A stretch of DNA of 64,000 bases. Source: Collimonas antrihumi. Lineage in GTDB: Bacteria; Pseudomonadota; Gammaproteobacteria; Burkholderiales; Burkholderiaceae_D. Under the pieces are notes generated by a model. The model was not told where the DNA came from and did not search any database. It saw only the letters and a list, made by a program, of their open reading frames with translations. Numbering within the stretch: position 1 is the stretch's first letter; the number at the start of each line of letters is the position of its first letter. A program made the translations under genes and the position numbers. Shown here piece by piece: positions 1 to 9,161 of the stretch. The stretch is from contig NZ_JAGQED010000007.1 of the NCBI RefSeq assembly GCF_018304965.1, positions 121,580 to 185,579 on the forward strand, written 5' to 3'.

Positions 1-1
1 G

Positions 2-826
2 CAGGCAGTCGCACACGTGACTACCGAGGCCAAGGCGAGCCAGAGGGAAGCATTGCTGATTGTCGCTTCGTCAGTTGCGGGTTTGCGCGAACTGGCCCTG
101 CAACTGAAGGCTTTCCCTATCCCGAATATCGTCTGGCTGTGCAAGGGTTTCGAAGAAAACACCCGTTTGCTGCCGCATCAGATTGTGCGCCAGGTGCTAG
201 GCGATGCGATTCCGGCTGCGGCGTTGTCCGGTCCGTCTTTTGCGCAGGAGGTCGCGCGCGGCTTGCCTTGCGCCTTGTCGGTGGCCAGCGTTCACGCGGG
301 ACTGTGCGAGCAGGTGGTGGCAGCGGTTCACGGCGGTAATATCAGAGTTTATTCCACTGACGACCTGGTCGGCGTCGAAGTCGGCGGTGCGGTCAAGAAT
401 ATCCTGGCGATTGCCACCGGCGTCGCCGACGGCCTTGGCCTCGGCTTGAATGCGCGGGCAGCCTTGATTACCCGCGGCCTGGCAGAAATTACCCGGCTTG
501 GCGTCGCTCTCGGCGGCCGCAGCGAAACCTTCATGGGCTTATCCGGCGTCGGCGATTTGATCTTGACCTGTACCGGCGATCTGTCACGCAATCGCAGGGT
601 AGGGTTAGGCCTGGCGCAAGGCAAACCGCTGGCCTCCATCGTGACTGAACTCGGCCATGTCGCCGAAGGAGTGCGTTGTGCCGCTGCCGTGCGCGCCTTG
701 GCGCAGGAGTGCGGGGTTGAGATGCCGATCACTAACGCGGTGGCCGGGGTCTTGTTCGACGGTGATTCGCTGCGGACGGTGATGGAACTGCTGTTGTCGC
801 GCAATCCGCGTGAAGAGGCTGTTTGA
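2..826 (+). CDS. gpsA: Glycerol-3-phosphate dehydrogenase [NAD(P)+], 5'-truncated by window edge
   Basis: Reduces dihydroxyacetone phosphate to sn-glycerol 3-phosphate, the backbone for phospholipid synthesis, in the cytoplasm. The frame is open to the left edge, so the N-terminal Rossmann GxGxxG motif lies outside the window. What remains includes the end of the NAD-binding domain ([14 protein letters not shown]), the [11 protein letters not shown] segment, the conserved [20 protein letters not shown] helix with its catalytic lysine, [13 protein letters not shown] and [14 protein letters not shown], all typical of GpsA. The GTG at 17 is internal and not the true start. The gene ends in TGA. 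No clear terminator follows, and the next 200 bases lead to the type II secretion promoter. Confidence 0.95.
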   Translation, partial: QAVAHVTTEAKASQREALLIVASSVAGLRELALQLKAFPIPNIVWLCKGFEENTRLLPHQIVRQVLGDAIPAAALSGPSFAQEVARGLPCALSVASVHAGLCEQVVAAVHGGNIRVYSTDDLVGVEVGGAVKNILAIATGVADGLGLGLNARAALITRGLAEITRLGVALGGRSETFMGLSGVGDLILTCTGDLSRNRRVGLGLAQGKPLASIVTELGHVAEGVRCAAAVRALAQECGVEMPITNAVAGVLFDGDSLRTVMELLLSRNPREEAV

Positions 827-1028
827 ATCGGCTATCTGAATCATCCGATGGACCAACGCGGTCTGCAAGCTGTTTTATGCGTCGTTTGCAATCCATTCAC
901 GAATTAATCACGACGATGCAATGTTGTCTTACGTGTTTGAAGTAGTATCATTTCTTTGTGTCAAACCAGTGACAAAACCCGGATAAATACGCCAAACAGA
1001 ATTAAGTGTGATTTTGTGTGTTTCTCAT

Positions 1029-1057
1029 GCTTGTAAGCAAGGATTGCGGCATATAAT
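1029..1057 (+). promoter_or_regulatory. Probable sigma70 promoter of the gsp operon
   Basis: A perfect TATAAT sits at 1052-1057, about 45 bases before the gspG start. The -35 is weaker: GCTTGT at 1029-1034 gives a 17-base spacer, and TTGTAA at 1031-1036 gives 15. This is the only good -10 in the 275-base gap after gpsA. An imperfect inverted repeat (TTTGTGTCA / TGACAAA) lies upstream near 953-975 and could be an operator or a weak gpsA terminator. Confidence 0.5.
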
Positions 1058-1101
1058 CGCCCTTTCCAAAGATGCTCATGGTTTTTTTGATAAGGAAAGA
1101 A

Positions 1102-1566
1102 ATGCATAGCCCAATGTTCCCTGCCGTTCGACGCCGCTCTGCGCTTGCCGTGCAACGCGGCTTCACGCTGATTGAAATCATGGTGGTGGTGGTGATCATG
1201 GGGATTCTGGCTGCTTTGGTAGTGCCCAAGCTGATGGGGCGTACCGACGATGCGCGGATTCAAGCGGCACGCCAGGACATCGGCACTCTGATGCAATCGC
1301 TCAAGCTCTACAAACTGGACAACCAGCGTTACCCGACCACCGAACAAGGTCTGCAAGCGCTGGTCACCAAACCGACCAGCGGCCCGGCCGCCAATGGCTG
1401 GAAAAGCGGTGGTTATATCGACAAACTGCCGAAAGATCCTTGGGGTAATCCATATCAATACCTGTCGCCCGGCATCAAGGGCGAAGTGGACGTATTCTCG
1501 TACGGTGCAGATGGTCAGCCGGGCGGTGAAGGCAACGACGCCGACATTGGCTCGTGGGATCTGTAA
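1102..1566 (+). CDS. gspG: Type II secretion system major pseudopilin GspG
   Basis: Major subunit of the periplasmic pseudopilus that pushes folded exoproteins through the GspD secretin. A 20-residue basic leader ends in Gly20, followed by FTLIEIMVVVVIMGILAALV: the prepilin peptidase site with Phe+1 and Glu+5, then the hydrophobic N-helix. The C-terminal part has the GspG pattern TTEQGLQAL, DPWGNPYQY and the calcium-site region (GADGQPGGEGNDADIGSWDL). The start at 1102 is chosen because AAGGAAAG lies just upstream; a longer reading from 1072 has no such site. First gene of the operon. No prepilin peptidase gene (gspO/pilD) is in the window, so processing must rely on one elsewhere. Confidence 0.96.
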   Translation: MHSPMFPAVRRRSALAVQRGFTLIEIMVVVVIMGILAALVVPKLMGRTDDARIQAARQDIGTLMQSLKLYKLDNQRYPTTEQGLQALVTKPTSGPAANGWKSGGYIDKLPKDPWGNPYQYLSPGIKGEVDVFSYGADGQPGGEGNDADIGSWDL

Positions 1567-2090
1567 TGTCTGCAATGGCGCATCGCAATTTGCTGCGCCA
1601 GCCCAGAGCCGCTGCCGTTGGTACCGTTACGCGCAATGGTTTTACCCTGCTGGAGTTGCTGGTAGTGATCGTCATCGCCGGCATCACCTTGGGTGTTGTC
1701 TCGCTCAACGCTTTTCATAGCGACCGCCAGGTAATACAGAACGACGCGCAACGGATCGCCTTGCTGCTGCAATTGACGCGCGAGGAAGCTATCTTGCGCA
1801 ATCGTCCTACTGCTTTCGAAGCCGACGCCAATAGCTACCGTTTCCTGGTGCGTGAAGAAAACGGCTGGCAGCCTCTGGCCCAGGATGACATGTTGCGGCA
1901 GCGCGATTTCAAACGATCGCCGATGCAGCTTTCCATGAGTCCGGCACCGACCGAAACGGCAGCACCGAATACGCTGCGCATTACATTTGGCCGCGAGCCG
2001 GTCGACAAGCCATTTGCGTTGACCTTGGCCAGCGGCGACAACAGCGTCGTCATTCGTGCCGATGGCATCGGCCATTTCTCGGTCGAATAA
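1566..2090 (+). CDS. gspH: Type II secretion system minor pseudopilin GspH
   Basis: Minor pseudopilin of the type II pseudopilus. After a 27-residue leader comes the prepilin motif GFTLLELLVVIVIAGITLG with Glu+5, and then a weakly conserved globular domain with the HSDRQVIQNDAQRIALLLQLTREEAILRN segment typical of GspH. The ATG overlaps the gspG stop by one base (TAATG), so translation is probably coupled. It ends exactly where gspI begins. A GTG at 1554 would give four extra residues but would overlap gspG further. Identity rests on position and motif; GspH sequences are diverse. Confidence 0.9.
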   Translation: MSAMAHRNLLRQPRAAAVGTVTRNGFTLLELLVVIVIAGITLGVVSLNAFHSDRQVIQNDAQRIALLLQLTREEAILRNRPTAFEADANSYRFLVREENGWQPLAQDDMLRQRDFKRSPMQLSMSPAPTETAAPNTLRITFGREPVDKPFALTLASGDNSVVIRADGIGHFSVE

Positions 2091-2483
2091 ATGCCTATCC
2101 TGCGCGTGCTTCCCCGTCGTCATAGTGCGGGTTTTACCTTGCTGGAAGTGCTGGTAGCGTTAGTTATCGTCGGCACTGCGCTGGGCGCCAGCTTGCGGGC
2201 GGTCGGCAGCCTGACGCAAAACAGCAGCGGCTTGCGCGCCGCCATGATGGCGAACTGGTCGGCAGAAAACCGGCTGACCCAAATCCGTCTCGGGCATGAA
2301 TGGCCGACGATCGGCAATCGTTCCTTCGATTGCCCGCAAGGCGACTTGCCATTGCATTGCGAAGAACATGTCTCCGGTACGCCCAATCCTTACTTTCGGC
2401 GGGTTGAGGTATCGGTGTTCGATAATGCCAATTCGGAGCGACGCATAGTCAACCTGTCGCAGGTGGTGCCGAATGCGCGCTAG
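2091..2483 (+). CDS. gspI: Type II secretion system minor pseudopilin GspI
   Basis: Minor pseudopilin that nucleates the GspI-J-K tip complex. Leader of 14 residues, then GFTLLEVLVALVIVGTALGA with Glu+5. The downstream NRLTQIRL and RRVEVSVFD segments match the family. At 130 residues it has the usual GspI length. The ATG follows directly after the gspH stop (TAA then ATG), and its 3' end overlaps gspJ by 11 bases, so the pseudopilin genes are tightly packed and likely translated together. Confidence 0.92.
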   Translation: MPILRVLPRRHSAGFTLLEVLVALVIVGTALGASLRAVGSLTQNSSGLRAAMMANWSAENRLTQIRLGHEWPTIGNRSFDCPQGDLPLHCEEHVSGTPNPYFRRVEVSVFDNANSERRIVNLSQVVPNAR

Positions 2484-3138
2484 CAGCTTGTCGAAAAAAG
2501 ATGCGTCCGGCTTCACTCTGGTCGAAATGATAATCGCGATCACCATCCTGGCGATGGTGGCGATACTTGGCTGGCGCGGGCTTGACGGCATTGTACGGTC
2601 GCGCGTCGCGTTGACTAATGAAATGGAACAAACGCGCGGCATGCAATTGACGTTTGCGCAACTGCAAAGCGATTGCGCGCAAATCGCGCCCGTCAGCCTG
2701 ATGTCGGCACGTCCCACCCTGCTGGCATCATCGGGCCGTTTGTTGATGGTGCGGCTGGTGTTTGCGGAGCAGCAGCCGACGCGCGTCCAGATAGTCGATT
2801 ACCGTTTGCGCAACGGCCAGCTAAGGCGGCAGGAATCGGCGCCGACGCGCGACTTGAATGTGCTCGACGCGATGTGGCAGAGCGCCCTCGATGACGCCGC
2901 TGACGGCAGCGGGAATAACCAGTCGGTGCTGTTGCAATCCGATATCGCCAGCATGCAGATGCAGTTGTGGGGCAGCGATGGCCGCGGCTGGCGGCCGTCA
3001 GCCGCGGCCAATGCCGGCAACCAGGACGCCAGCGGTGTCAACACCAGCGCCAACCATTGGACCGGCTTGCAAGTCGCCTTGCAACTGCGTGGCCACGACA
3101 ACACCATGGCCAAGACTTTCCTGTTGGGGGCGTCATGA
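2473..3138 (+). CDS. gspJ: Type II secretion system minor pseudopilin GspJ
   Basis: Minor pseudopilin of the tip complex. Leader of 13 residues, then GFTLVEMIIAITILAMVAIL with Glu+5, followed by the GspJ hallmark of a Trp-Arg-Gly-Leu segment (GWRGLDGIVRSR) and a C-terminal domain of the expected size (221 residues in total). A Gly/Asn/Ser-rich stretch around residues 175-195 is probably a loop. It starts inside gspI and ends with an ATGA overlap into gspK. Confidence 0.92.
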   Translation: MRASSLSKKDASGFTLVEMIIAITILAMVAILGWRGLDGIVRSRVALTNEMEQTRGMQLTFAQLQSDCAQIAPVSLMSARPTLLASSGRLLMVRLVFAEQQPTRVQIVDYRLRNGQLRRQESAPTRDLNVLDAMWQSALDDAADGSGNNQSVLLQSDIASMQMQLWGSDGRGWRPSAAANAGNQDASGVNTSANHWTGLQVALQLRGHDNTMAKTFLLGAS

Positions 3139-4118
3139 GCAAACCGCTACAGATGCGATGTGCGCAGCGCGGTGTCGCAGTGGTGACAGCCCTGTTGCTG
3201 ACGACATTGGCGGTAACCATCGTCGCCAGTTTGTTTTGGCAACAGCAAGTGCAGGTGCGTTCGATTGAGAACCAGCGCCTGCAATTGCAGAAAGACTGGA
3301 TCATGCGCGGCGCGCTGGATTGGGCCAGCATGATTTTGCGCGCCAGCGCCAGGCAGTTCAACTACGATCACCTGGGCCAGCCGTGGGCCACACCCCTGGC
3401 TGACACGCGCCTCGATCAATATGCAGAAGATGGCAAATCTGCCAGCGACGCCGGTGACGCCATTCTTTCCGGCAGCATTATCGATGCCCAGTCGCGCTAT
3501 AACTTGAATAACCTGAGTCTCAACGGCAATCCGGTTGCGGATGAGGTGGCAGGGTTCAAACGCCTGCTAGGTTTTTTGCGGCTGCCGACTAGCCTGGCCA
3601 CGGCCGCCGCACAAGCCATCGCAGACGGTCAACCCACCACGGCATCCACCACAGCGTCCACCGGGCCGCAGACTGTTGCCAAGCCCGGCAGCGGCACCTT
3701 GCCTATGCTGCAGGTGAACGACCTGCTGGCAGTACCTGGCTTCACGCCGGATATCGTACGTAAACTACAAGATTATGTCGTGGTCCTGCCTCCGGACGCC
3801 TCTGCTACCCCGATCAATGCCAATACAGCATCAGCGGAAGTGCTGGCGGCCTGTTTCGACAACTTATCGTTGGCTGAAGCCAATACGGTGGTGGAGATGC
3901 GGCGCACGGCGCCATTTCGGGACAATGTACAGGGGCGGATGGGAGAGCGGCTGAACAAAGCATTTTCGCCAACTGCAAAAATAGGGCCCGCCAGCAATTT
4001 TTTTTTGGTGTACGGCAAGATTCGCATGGGGCGCGCTGCACTTAATACCGTATCCTTGATACGTCGCCCTGCCAACAACCGCGCCGGCAGCGAAATCGTG
4101 TGGATTAGAGAACAATAA
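3135..4118 (+). CDS. gspK: Type II secretion system minor pseudopilin GspK
   Basis: Largest minor pseudopilin, capping the pseudopilus tip. The short leader ends in Gly13, followed by VAVVTALLLTTLAVTIVASL. Position +5 is Thr rather than Glu, which is the normal exception in GspK. The 327-residue protein contains the helical insertion with SGSIIDAQSRYNLNNL and the C-terminal SAM-like segment (PINANTASAEVLAA). The start is set by the ATGA overlap with gspJ; the frame stays open upstream to 2967, but that would run through gspJ. A Thr/Ala/Ser-rich low-complexity run lies near residue 175. Confidence 0.93.
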   Translation: MSKPLQMRCAQRGVAVVTALLLTTLAVTIVASLFWQQQVQVRSIENQRLQLQKDWIMRGALDWASMILRASARQFNYDHLGQPWATPLADTRLDQYAEDGKSASDAGDAILSGSIIDAQSRYNLNNLSLNGNPVADEVAGFKRLLGFLRLPTSLATAAAQAIADGQPTTASTTASTGPQTVAKPGSGTLPMLQVNDLLAVPGFTPDIVRKLQDYVVVLPPDASATPINANTASAEVLAACFDNLSLAEANTVVEMRRTAPFRDNVQGRMGERLNKAFSPTAKIGPASNFFLVYGKIRMGRAALNTVSLIRRPANNRAGSEIVWIREQ

Positions 4119-4132
4119 ATGGAAGACGCGTT

Positions 4133-5443
4133 TTGAGTACCTTATTTATCCGCTTACCCGCCAGGGCCACGCTCGACAGCGCGGCGGCAGTTGCCATGCC
4201 CGATTGCCGCTTCGCGCTGGTAGCAGAGAGCGGCCGCATTGAACGGCAGGGAGTTGAACAATTATCCGGTCTGGCCGACGCCATCGCTGCCGCAGCGCGT
4301 GTGGTGTTGATACTGGCCGCTGCCGACGTTAATTTGTTGCAACTGCAAGTGCCGCCGCTATCCGACGCCAAGCTGAAAATGGCGTTGCCGAATCTGGTGG
4401 AAGAACAGTTGCTGGCCGATCCTTTCGACTGCGTGATCGTCGTCGGCCGCAAGCGCGACGGCGCTGCCGGCCTTGGCGCTGCGCAGGCGGCAAATAAGCT
4501 GCGCCTGATCGCTGTGGTGCAAAGAGACTGGCTGGAGTTGCTGGTCAAAACCTTGCTGGCGCTGGGCGCGCGCAATCTGCAAGCATGGCCGGCCCAACTG
4601 TGCCTACCCTTACGTGAAGCGGATACGGCAGTCGCCGCCATTACCGATCACGGCGGCGATATCGATGTCGCATTGCGCATCTCCGCAGAGCAGGGCATGG
4701 GCTGGTCCTTATCGCCGGCTTCGGGGCAGTCGGTAGCGCAGGAGGTGCTGGAGGGCATCGCGGCCATTCTGCCGCAGCAGCCAATCACCTTGTATGTACC
4801 GCAATCCAGCCTGGCGCTATATCAAAACCTTCTGGATCTTGAGCAAGGGCAAGGAATAATCACAGTGCTGGCTGACGACTGGCCGCACTGGATTGCCGGT
4901 GCACAGGAGCTGCCGCGTAGTGGCATGGATTTGATGAGCGGCCTGACGGCAAGCGCGGCTGGTACCGAGTTCAGCTGGCGCCGTTGGCGCTGGCCGTTGG
5001 GATTGGCGGCTGCTTTGTTATTGGTGAATATCGTCAGCTTGAATTACGACTGGTTGCGGATGCGGCACGAAGCCGCCAGCCTGCGGGCCGGCATGATGCA
5101 GAGTTATCGTGCGGCCTTTCCGAAAGAAACCGTGATCGTCGATCCGATCGCCCAGGCCAAGCAGAAAATCGCTGCCGCACAACGCGATGGCGGCCAGCTT
5201 GCGGCGGATGATTTCCTGGCGTTGTCAGCTGTCTTCGGCGCCGCCTGGGCCGGATCGCCGCAGAGTGCCGACAGCACGGCGATCAGCAGCCTGGAATATC
5301 GCGACCACCATTTGCTGGTGCGTTTGAAAAATGCCGCCGATGCCGACGGCGCGGAAGCGCAAGTCAAGAGTGCGCTGGAGAGCAGTCAACTAACGCTGAG
5401 CAAGCCGGCTACCGGCGTGTGGCAAATCGGAGGTCGTAAGTAA
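4133..5443 (+). CDS. gspL: Type II secretion system inner-membrane platform protein GspL (TTG start)
   Basis: Inner-membrane platform subunit whose cytoplasmic actin-like domain recruits the GspE ATPase and whose periplasmic domain binds GspM. Residues 1-270 are the cytoplasmic part (MSTLFIRLPAR, LPNLVEEQLLADPFDCVIV). One membrane helix lies near residues 285-300 (WPLGLAAALLLVNIVSL), followed by a ferredoxin-like periplasmic domain to residue 436. The start is TTG at 4133 with GGAAG seven bases upstream. An ATG at 4119 reads only six codons, so it is not the start. The stop overlaps the gspM ATG (TAATG). Confidence 0.92.
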   Translation: MSTLFIRLPARATLDSAAAVAMPDCRFALVAESGRIERQGVEQLSGLADAIAAAARVVLILAAADVNLLQLQVPPLSDAKLKMALPNLVEEQLLADPFDCVIVVGRKRDGAAGLGAAQAANKLRLIAVVQRDWLELLVKTLLALGARNLQAWPAQLCLPLREADTAVAAITDHGGDIDVALRISAEQGMGWSLSPASGQSVAQEVLEGIAAILPQQPITLYVPQSSLALYQNLLDLEQGQGIITVLADDWPHWIAGAQELPRSGMDLMSGLTASAAGTEFSWRRWRWPLGLAAALLLVNIVSLNYDWLRMRHEAASLRAGMMQSYRAAFPKETVIVDPIAQAKQKIAAAQRDGGQLAADDFLALSAVFGAAWAGSPQSADSTAISSLEYRDHHLLVRLKNAADADGAEAQVKSALESSQLTLSKPATGVWQIGGRK

Positions 5444-5991
5444 TGAAAGTAATGTCGACAAGTAATCCGATACAGCAAACCTGGCAAAAAATCAGCACGC
5501 CAGCCAGCCTCTACTGGGCGCAGAGGAATCAACGCGAGCAGCGCTTGCTGGCTGCAGCCGGAGTATTGATTCTGATCACCGTGATTTATCTGCTCTTGCT
5601 GGATCCGGCGCTAAGCGGGCGTGCCCGCCTGCAAAAAGACTTGCCGGCACTGCGCCAGCAAGCCGCCGAATTGCAAGCCCTGACTGCCAAGGCAATTTCC
5701 TTGTCTGGCCAGCAGGCAGAGCGGCCAGCCTCGCAACTCAGCAAAGAGGCGGTTGAGACAGCATTGAAAAGCAAGGGTTTGAAACCGCAAAGCGTGGTGC
5801 TCAACGGCGATATGGTGAAGGTCCAGTTATCGGCGGTGGCGTTTGCCGGCTTGCTGGACTGGCTCGACGATGCGCAAAAAACCGCGCATTGGCAGGTCGT
5901 CGACGCCAATGTCACTGCACCGGGTGGAACCAATGCGCAACCGGGTATTGTCAATGCCACGGTCACCTTGTGGCAACAAAAGCATGAGTAA
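5443..5991 (+). CDS. gspM: Type II secretion system protein GspM
   Basis: Bitopic inner-membrane partner of GspL that stabilises the assembly platform. A cytoplasmic head with the family's YWAQRNQREQRLL pattern precedes a single membrane helix near residues 45-62 (AAAGVLILITVIYLLLLDPA). A coiled-coil-like stretch (LQKDLPALRQQAAELQAL) and a small periplasmic ferredoxin-like domain follow. The ATG shares its A with the gspL stop codon. The 182-residue length is normal for the family. Confidence 0.9.
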   Translation: MKVMSTSNPIQQTWQKISTPASLYWAQRNQREQRLLAAAGVLILITVIYLLLLDPALSGRARLQKDLPALRQQAAELQALTAKAISLSGQQAERPASQLSKEAVETALKSKGLKPQSVVLNGDMVKVQLSAVAFAGLLDWLDDAQKTAHWQVVDANVTAPGGTNAQPGIVNATVTLWQQKHE

Positions 5992-5996
5992 TTGCT

Positions 5997-6020
5997 TCGC
6001 CAACGGCCTCGCCAACGGCC
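5997..6020 (+). repeat. Tandem 12-bp duplication between gspM and gspN
   Basis: Two adjacent copies of TCGCCAACGGCC at 5997-6008 and 6009-6020 lie in the only sizeable gap (72 bases) of the gspG-to-gspD series. The frame is open here, but the gspN start further down has the better ribosome site. The duplication may have created this gap. Confidence 0.8.
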
Positions 6021-6063
6021 ACGCGAATCGCCCCGCGCAGCAATCGCAACTTCGGGAAATTTG

Positions 6064-6852
6064 ATGCGTGGTTTGAGCAGAGTGTTTATGTGGGCGGCAG
6101 CGGCGCTCTTGAGCGTGCTGATCACAATGTCGGCGTTTTTGCCGGCCGCGTGGCTGGCGCCGCTGGTGGAAAATCGTACCGGTGGCAGGCTCACGTTGGG
6201 CGATGCGCAAGGCTCGTTGTGGCGAGGTTCGGCCTTTATCGGGGCCGCGCCAAGCGGCAAAGATGCGGTGACGGCTTTGTTGCCGGGGCGGTTTGCCTGG
6301 CGGCTGTCGCCGCTGGTTTTATTAGGACGGGTCGAGGCGACACTGGAGAATGCGGAGGTGCTGTCGAACGCGGTCAGTATCCGCGGCAGCTGGCGTGCAT
6401 GGACCATCAGTCCGTCCAGCATGGCTTTGCCGGCTGAGCGTTTGGCGGCGCTGGGTGCGCCTTTGAACACCGTGCAGCCGTCGGGCCAGATGAAGCTGGG
6501 CTGGCAGCAATTGACACTGGCTCGCAACAGTATCGGCGGCGTCGATTTAAACGGTGTCATGACACTCGACTTGCTAGCGATGGCATCGCGCTTGTCGCCG
6601 GTCAAGCCGCTCGGCAGTTATCGCATGCGGTTTGACTGGCAGGGCCGCCAGGCGAGCCTGACGCTGGCGACGCTGGACGGGGCGATGCTGTTAAACGGCA
6701 GCGGCAGATTGCAAGACGGTCATTTACAGTTTTCGGGTACCGCGGAAGCGGCAGCAGGGCAAGAGGAAAAGTTGGCGACTTTACTGAGTTTACTCGGGCA
6801 ACGGCGCCAGATGAATGGCAGAAATGTTATCGGACTAGAGTTCAAATCATGA
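6064..6852 (+). CDS. gspN: Type II secretion system protein GspN
   Basis: Accessory type II secretion protein found in a subset of systems, probably attached to the inner membrane with a periplasmic beta-rich domain; its exact role is poorly defined. The N-terminal hydrophobic segment (VFMWAAAALLSVLITMSAFL) is followed by the GspN pattern of LVENRTGGRLTLGDAQGSLWRGSA. The ATG at 6064 is preferred because CGGGAA is 6-11 bases upstream and the hydrophobic segment then begins near residue 10. The frame extends to a TTG at 5992, but those codons are Arg/Pro-rich and overlap a tandem duplication. Ends with ATGA overlap into gspD. Confidence 0.88.
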   Translation: MRGLSRVFMWAAAALLSVLITMSAFLPAAWLAPLVENRTGGRLTLGDAQGSLWRGSAFIGAAPSGKDAVTALLPGRFAWRLSPLVLLGRVEATLENAEVLSNAVSIRGSWRAWTISPSSMALPAERLAALGAPLNTVQPSGQMKLGWQQLTLARNSIGGVDLNGVMTLDLLAMASRLSPVKPLGSYRMRFDWQGRQASLTLATLDGAMLLNGSGRLQDGHLQFSGTAEAAAGQEEKLATLLSLLGQRRQMNGRNVIGLEFKS

Positions 6853-9161
6853 AAGATAAAATGTATTTCGCACCACTTTCAAGCACAAGCAACTGGCGCA
6901 GCGCTGCGGCGATCGCCCTGCTGACCTGCGCTACTGCCGCTGCGGGACAGCAAATGCAGCCGGTACAGCCAGTGCCGGGAAGCGGCACCAATGCCGCTGG
7001 CGGTGCGAGCGGCCAGGCCGTGATGAATTTCGTCGGCGCCGACATTGAGTCGGTGATCAAGGCTGTCGGCCAGTACACCAATACCACTTTCATCGTTGAT
7101 CCGCGTGTCAAGGGCAGCATCAACCTGGTATCGGAAAAGCCGTTGAGTAAATCCCAGGCTTTCGATTTGCTGGCTTCGACGCTGCGTTTGCAAGGTTATG
7201 CGGTGGTACGCGGCGATGGTTTCGTCAAAGTAGTGCCGGAAGCGGATGCCAAATTGCAAGTGGCGCCGACCCGGCCGGCCAGCGTCAGGGGCGATCAGAT
7301 TGCAACCCAGATCTTTTCGCTGAACTATGAGTCGGCGACCAATATCCTGCCGGTGCTGCGGCCGCTGATTTCGCCGAACAACACGATCAATGCCAACCCG
7401 GGCAATAACACGCTGGTGATCACCGATTACGCAGAAAACCTCCAACGCCTGGGGAAAATGATAGCAGCCCTCGATGTGCCGGCGATCAACGATCTGGACG
7501 TGATTCCAGTGCGTTACGCGGTCGCCAGCGATATCGCCGTGATGGCGAGCAAATTGCTGGATTCCGGTTCTGCCGCGCCCGGCGCCGGCGACAGCGCCCG
7601 CACCATGATCATGGCCGACTCCAGGACCAATTCGGTGATTGTCCGGGCGCCGTCCGCAGGCCGTGCAAACCTGGCCAAGTCACTGATCGCCAAGCTCGAC
7701 CAGCCGACTGCCAATGCCGGCAATGTGCATGTGGTTTATCTGAAAAACGCCGATGCCGGCAAGCTGGCAAAAACCTTGCGCGCGATTGTTTCGCAGGATG
7801 CTTCGGCCTCAGTCTCCAGCCAATCCGGCAAGAGTTTCAGTGGCGGTTCCGGCAGCATGCTGCAAGGTTCCGGCACTGGCGGAGCGCTGAATTCCAGTAA
7901 TTCGACGTCGCCCTCGTCACCGCCTTCATCATCGTCGTCTTCCGATACGTCGTCCCAGCTTTCCGGCGGCAGCGGTGGCGCCGGCTTTATCCAGGCTGAC
8001 GACGCCACCAATACCTTGATCATTACCTCCAGCGAACCGGTTTACCGCAACATCCGCGGCGTCATCGACCAGCTCGATACCCGTCGCGCCCAGGTGTATG
8101 TGGAGGCCTTGATCGTCGAAGTCACGGATAGTGCGGCCAGCGAGATCGGCGTGCAGTGGCTGGCGTTGAGCGGCGATAAAAACAGCAATTACCGGGTCGG
8201 CGGCGGTACCGGATTTAATGGTACCAACACCGGTCTCGGTGGCACGAATCTGTTCAACGCGGCGATCGGCCAGGCTGTCAATACCGGAACCAGCACTACG
8301 GTGCCGACGGTCGGGAGTGGTTTGCAGCTCGGCATATTCCGCCAGATTGCCGGCAAAATCGGTTTGGGTGCCTTAGCCAGCGCCTTGAATTCCACTACCG
8401 GCAGCAATGTATTGTCGATGCCGAATCTGCTGACGCTGGACAATGAAGAGGCCAAGATCATCGTTGGGCAAAACGTGCCTTTTGTCACGGGTTCTACCCT
8501 GACCACCGGCGCCGGCACCAGCAGCCCGTTCACCACCATCGATCGCAAGGACGTTGGTACCGCATTGAAGATCAAGCCGCATATTTCAGAAGGCGGCACA
8601 GTGCGTCTGGAAATTTCGCAAGAGGTGTCGGCGGTGATTGCGAGTACGGCAGGCGCTGCCAACGGACCGACCACCACCAAACGTTCCCTGGATACGAATG
8701 TCTTGATTGACGACGGCGAGATCATCGCCTTGGGCGGCCTGATTGGCGACAACAACCAGAACGGCGTACAAAAAGTGCCGCTGCTGGGCGATTTGCCATT
8801 TATCGGTAATTTCTTTAAATATCAGTCTGGCTCCCGCGAGAAAACCAATTTGATGATATTTTTGCGCCCGGTTATTGTGCGCGACAAAGAGACCAGCAAC
8901 CTGCTAGCCGTAGATCGCTATGACTACATGCGCAAACAACAAATCAAAGTGCAGCCTGGCAGCAGCATTCTGACCAATTTCGGTTCATCGGTGACATCCA
9001 AGCTCGAAGATGGCGGTCCGTTCGTCGATCTGCGCAAGCAGCAGGACGGATCAGACGGCCAAGGCACGCAACATCAGCCTGCGTCTGAACAATCGCAGTT
9101 GCCAATGCCGAAACCGGTGACCGCGCCGGCGCCAGGCTTTGTGAATGACAGAGCGCCATGA
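6849..9161 (+). CDS. gspD: Type II secretion system outer-membrane secretin GspD
   Basis: Forms the gated outer-membrane channel. A signal peptide (about residues 1-34) precedes the N0 domain (VMNFVGADIESVIKAVGQYT) and N1-N3 domains, then the secretin core with VPLLGDLPFIGNFFK and the amphipathic RPVIVRD region; the tail is Gln/Pro-rich. The N3 domain carries a long Ser/Gly/Thr low-complexity insertion at about residues 317-378, including a run of serines, probably a flexible loop. At 770 residues it is somewhat longer than average because of this. No pilotin gene (gspS) is nearby. The ATG overlaps the gspN stop, and the stop overlaps the gspE ATG. Confidence 0.96.
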   Translation: MKDKMYFAPLSSTSNWRSAAAIALLTCATAAAGQQMQPVQPVPGSGTNAAGGASGQAVMNFVGADIESVIKAVGQYTNTTFIVDPRVKGSINLVSEKPLSKSQAFDLLASTLRLQGYAVVRGDGFVKVVPEADAKLQVAPTRPASVRGDQIATQIFSLNYESATNILPVLRPLISPNNTINANPGNNTLVITDYAENLQRLGKMIAALDVPAINDLDVIPVRYAVASDIAVMASKLLDSGSAAPGAGDSARTMIMADSRTNSVIVRAPSAGRANLAKSLIAKLDQPTANAGNVHVVYLKNADAGKLAKTLRAIVSQDASASVSSQSGKSFSGGSGSMLQGSGTGGALNSSNSTSPSSPPSSSSSSDTSSQLSGGSGGAGFIQADDATNTLIITSSEPVYRNIRGVIDQLDTRRAQVYVEALIVEVTDSAASEIGVQWLALSGDKNSNYRVGGGTGFNGTNTGLGGTNLFNAAIGQAVNTGTSTTVPTVGSGLQLGIFRQIAGKIGLGALASALNSTTGSNVLSMPNLLTLDNEEAKIIVGQNVPFVTGSTLTTGAGTSSPFTTIDRKDVGTALKIKPHISEGGTVRLEISQEVSAVIASTAGAANGPTTTKRSLDTNVLIDDGEIIALGGLIGDNNQNGVQKVPLLGDLPFIGNFFKYQSGSREKTNLMIFLRPVIVRDKETSNLLAVDRYDYMRKQQIKVQPGSSILTNFGSSVTSKLEDGGPFVDLRKQQDGSDGQGTQHQPASEQSQLPMPKPVTAPAPGFVNDRAP

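Noticed and set aside
4119..4136. ATG at 4119 as gspL start
   Set aside because: It stops after five codons; TTG at 4133 is in the GspL frame with a suitable ribosome site.
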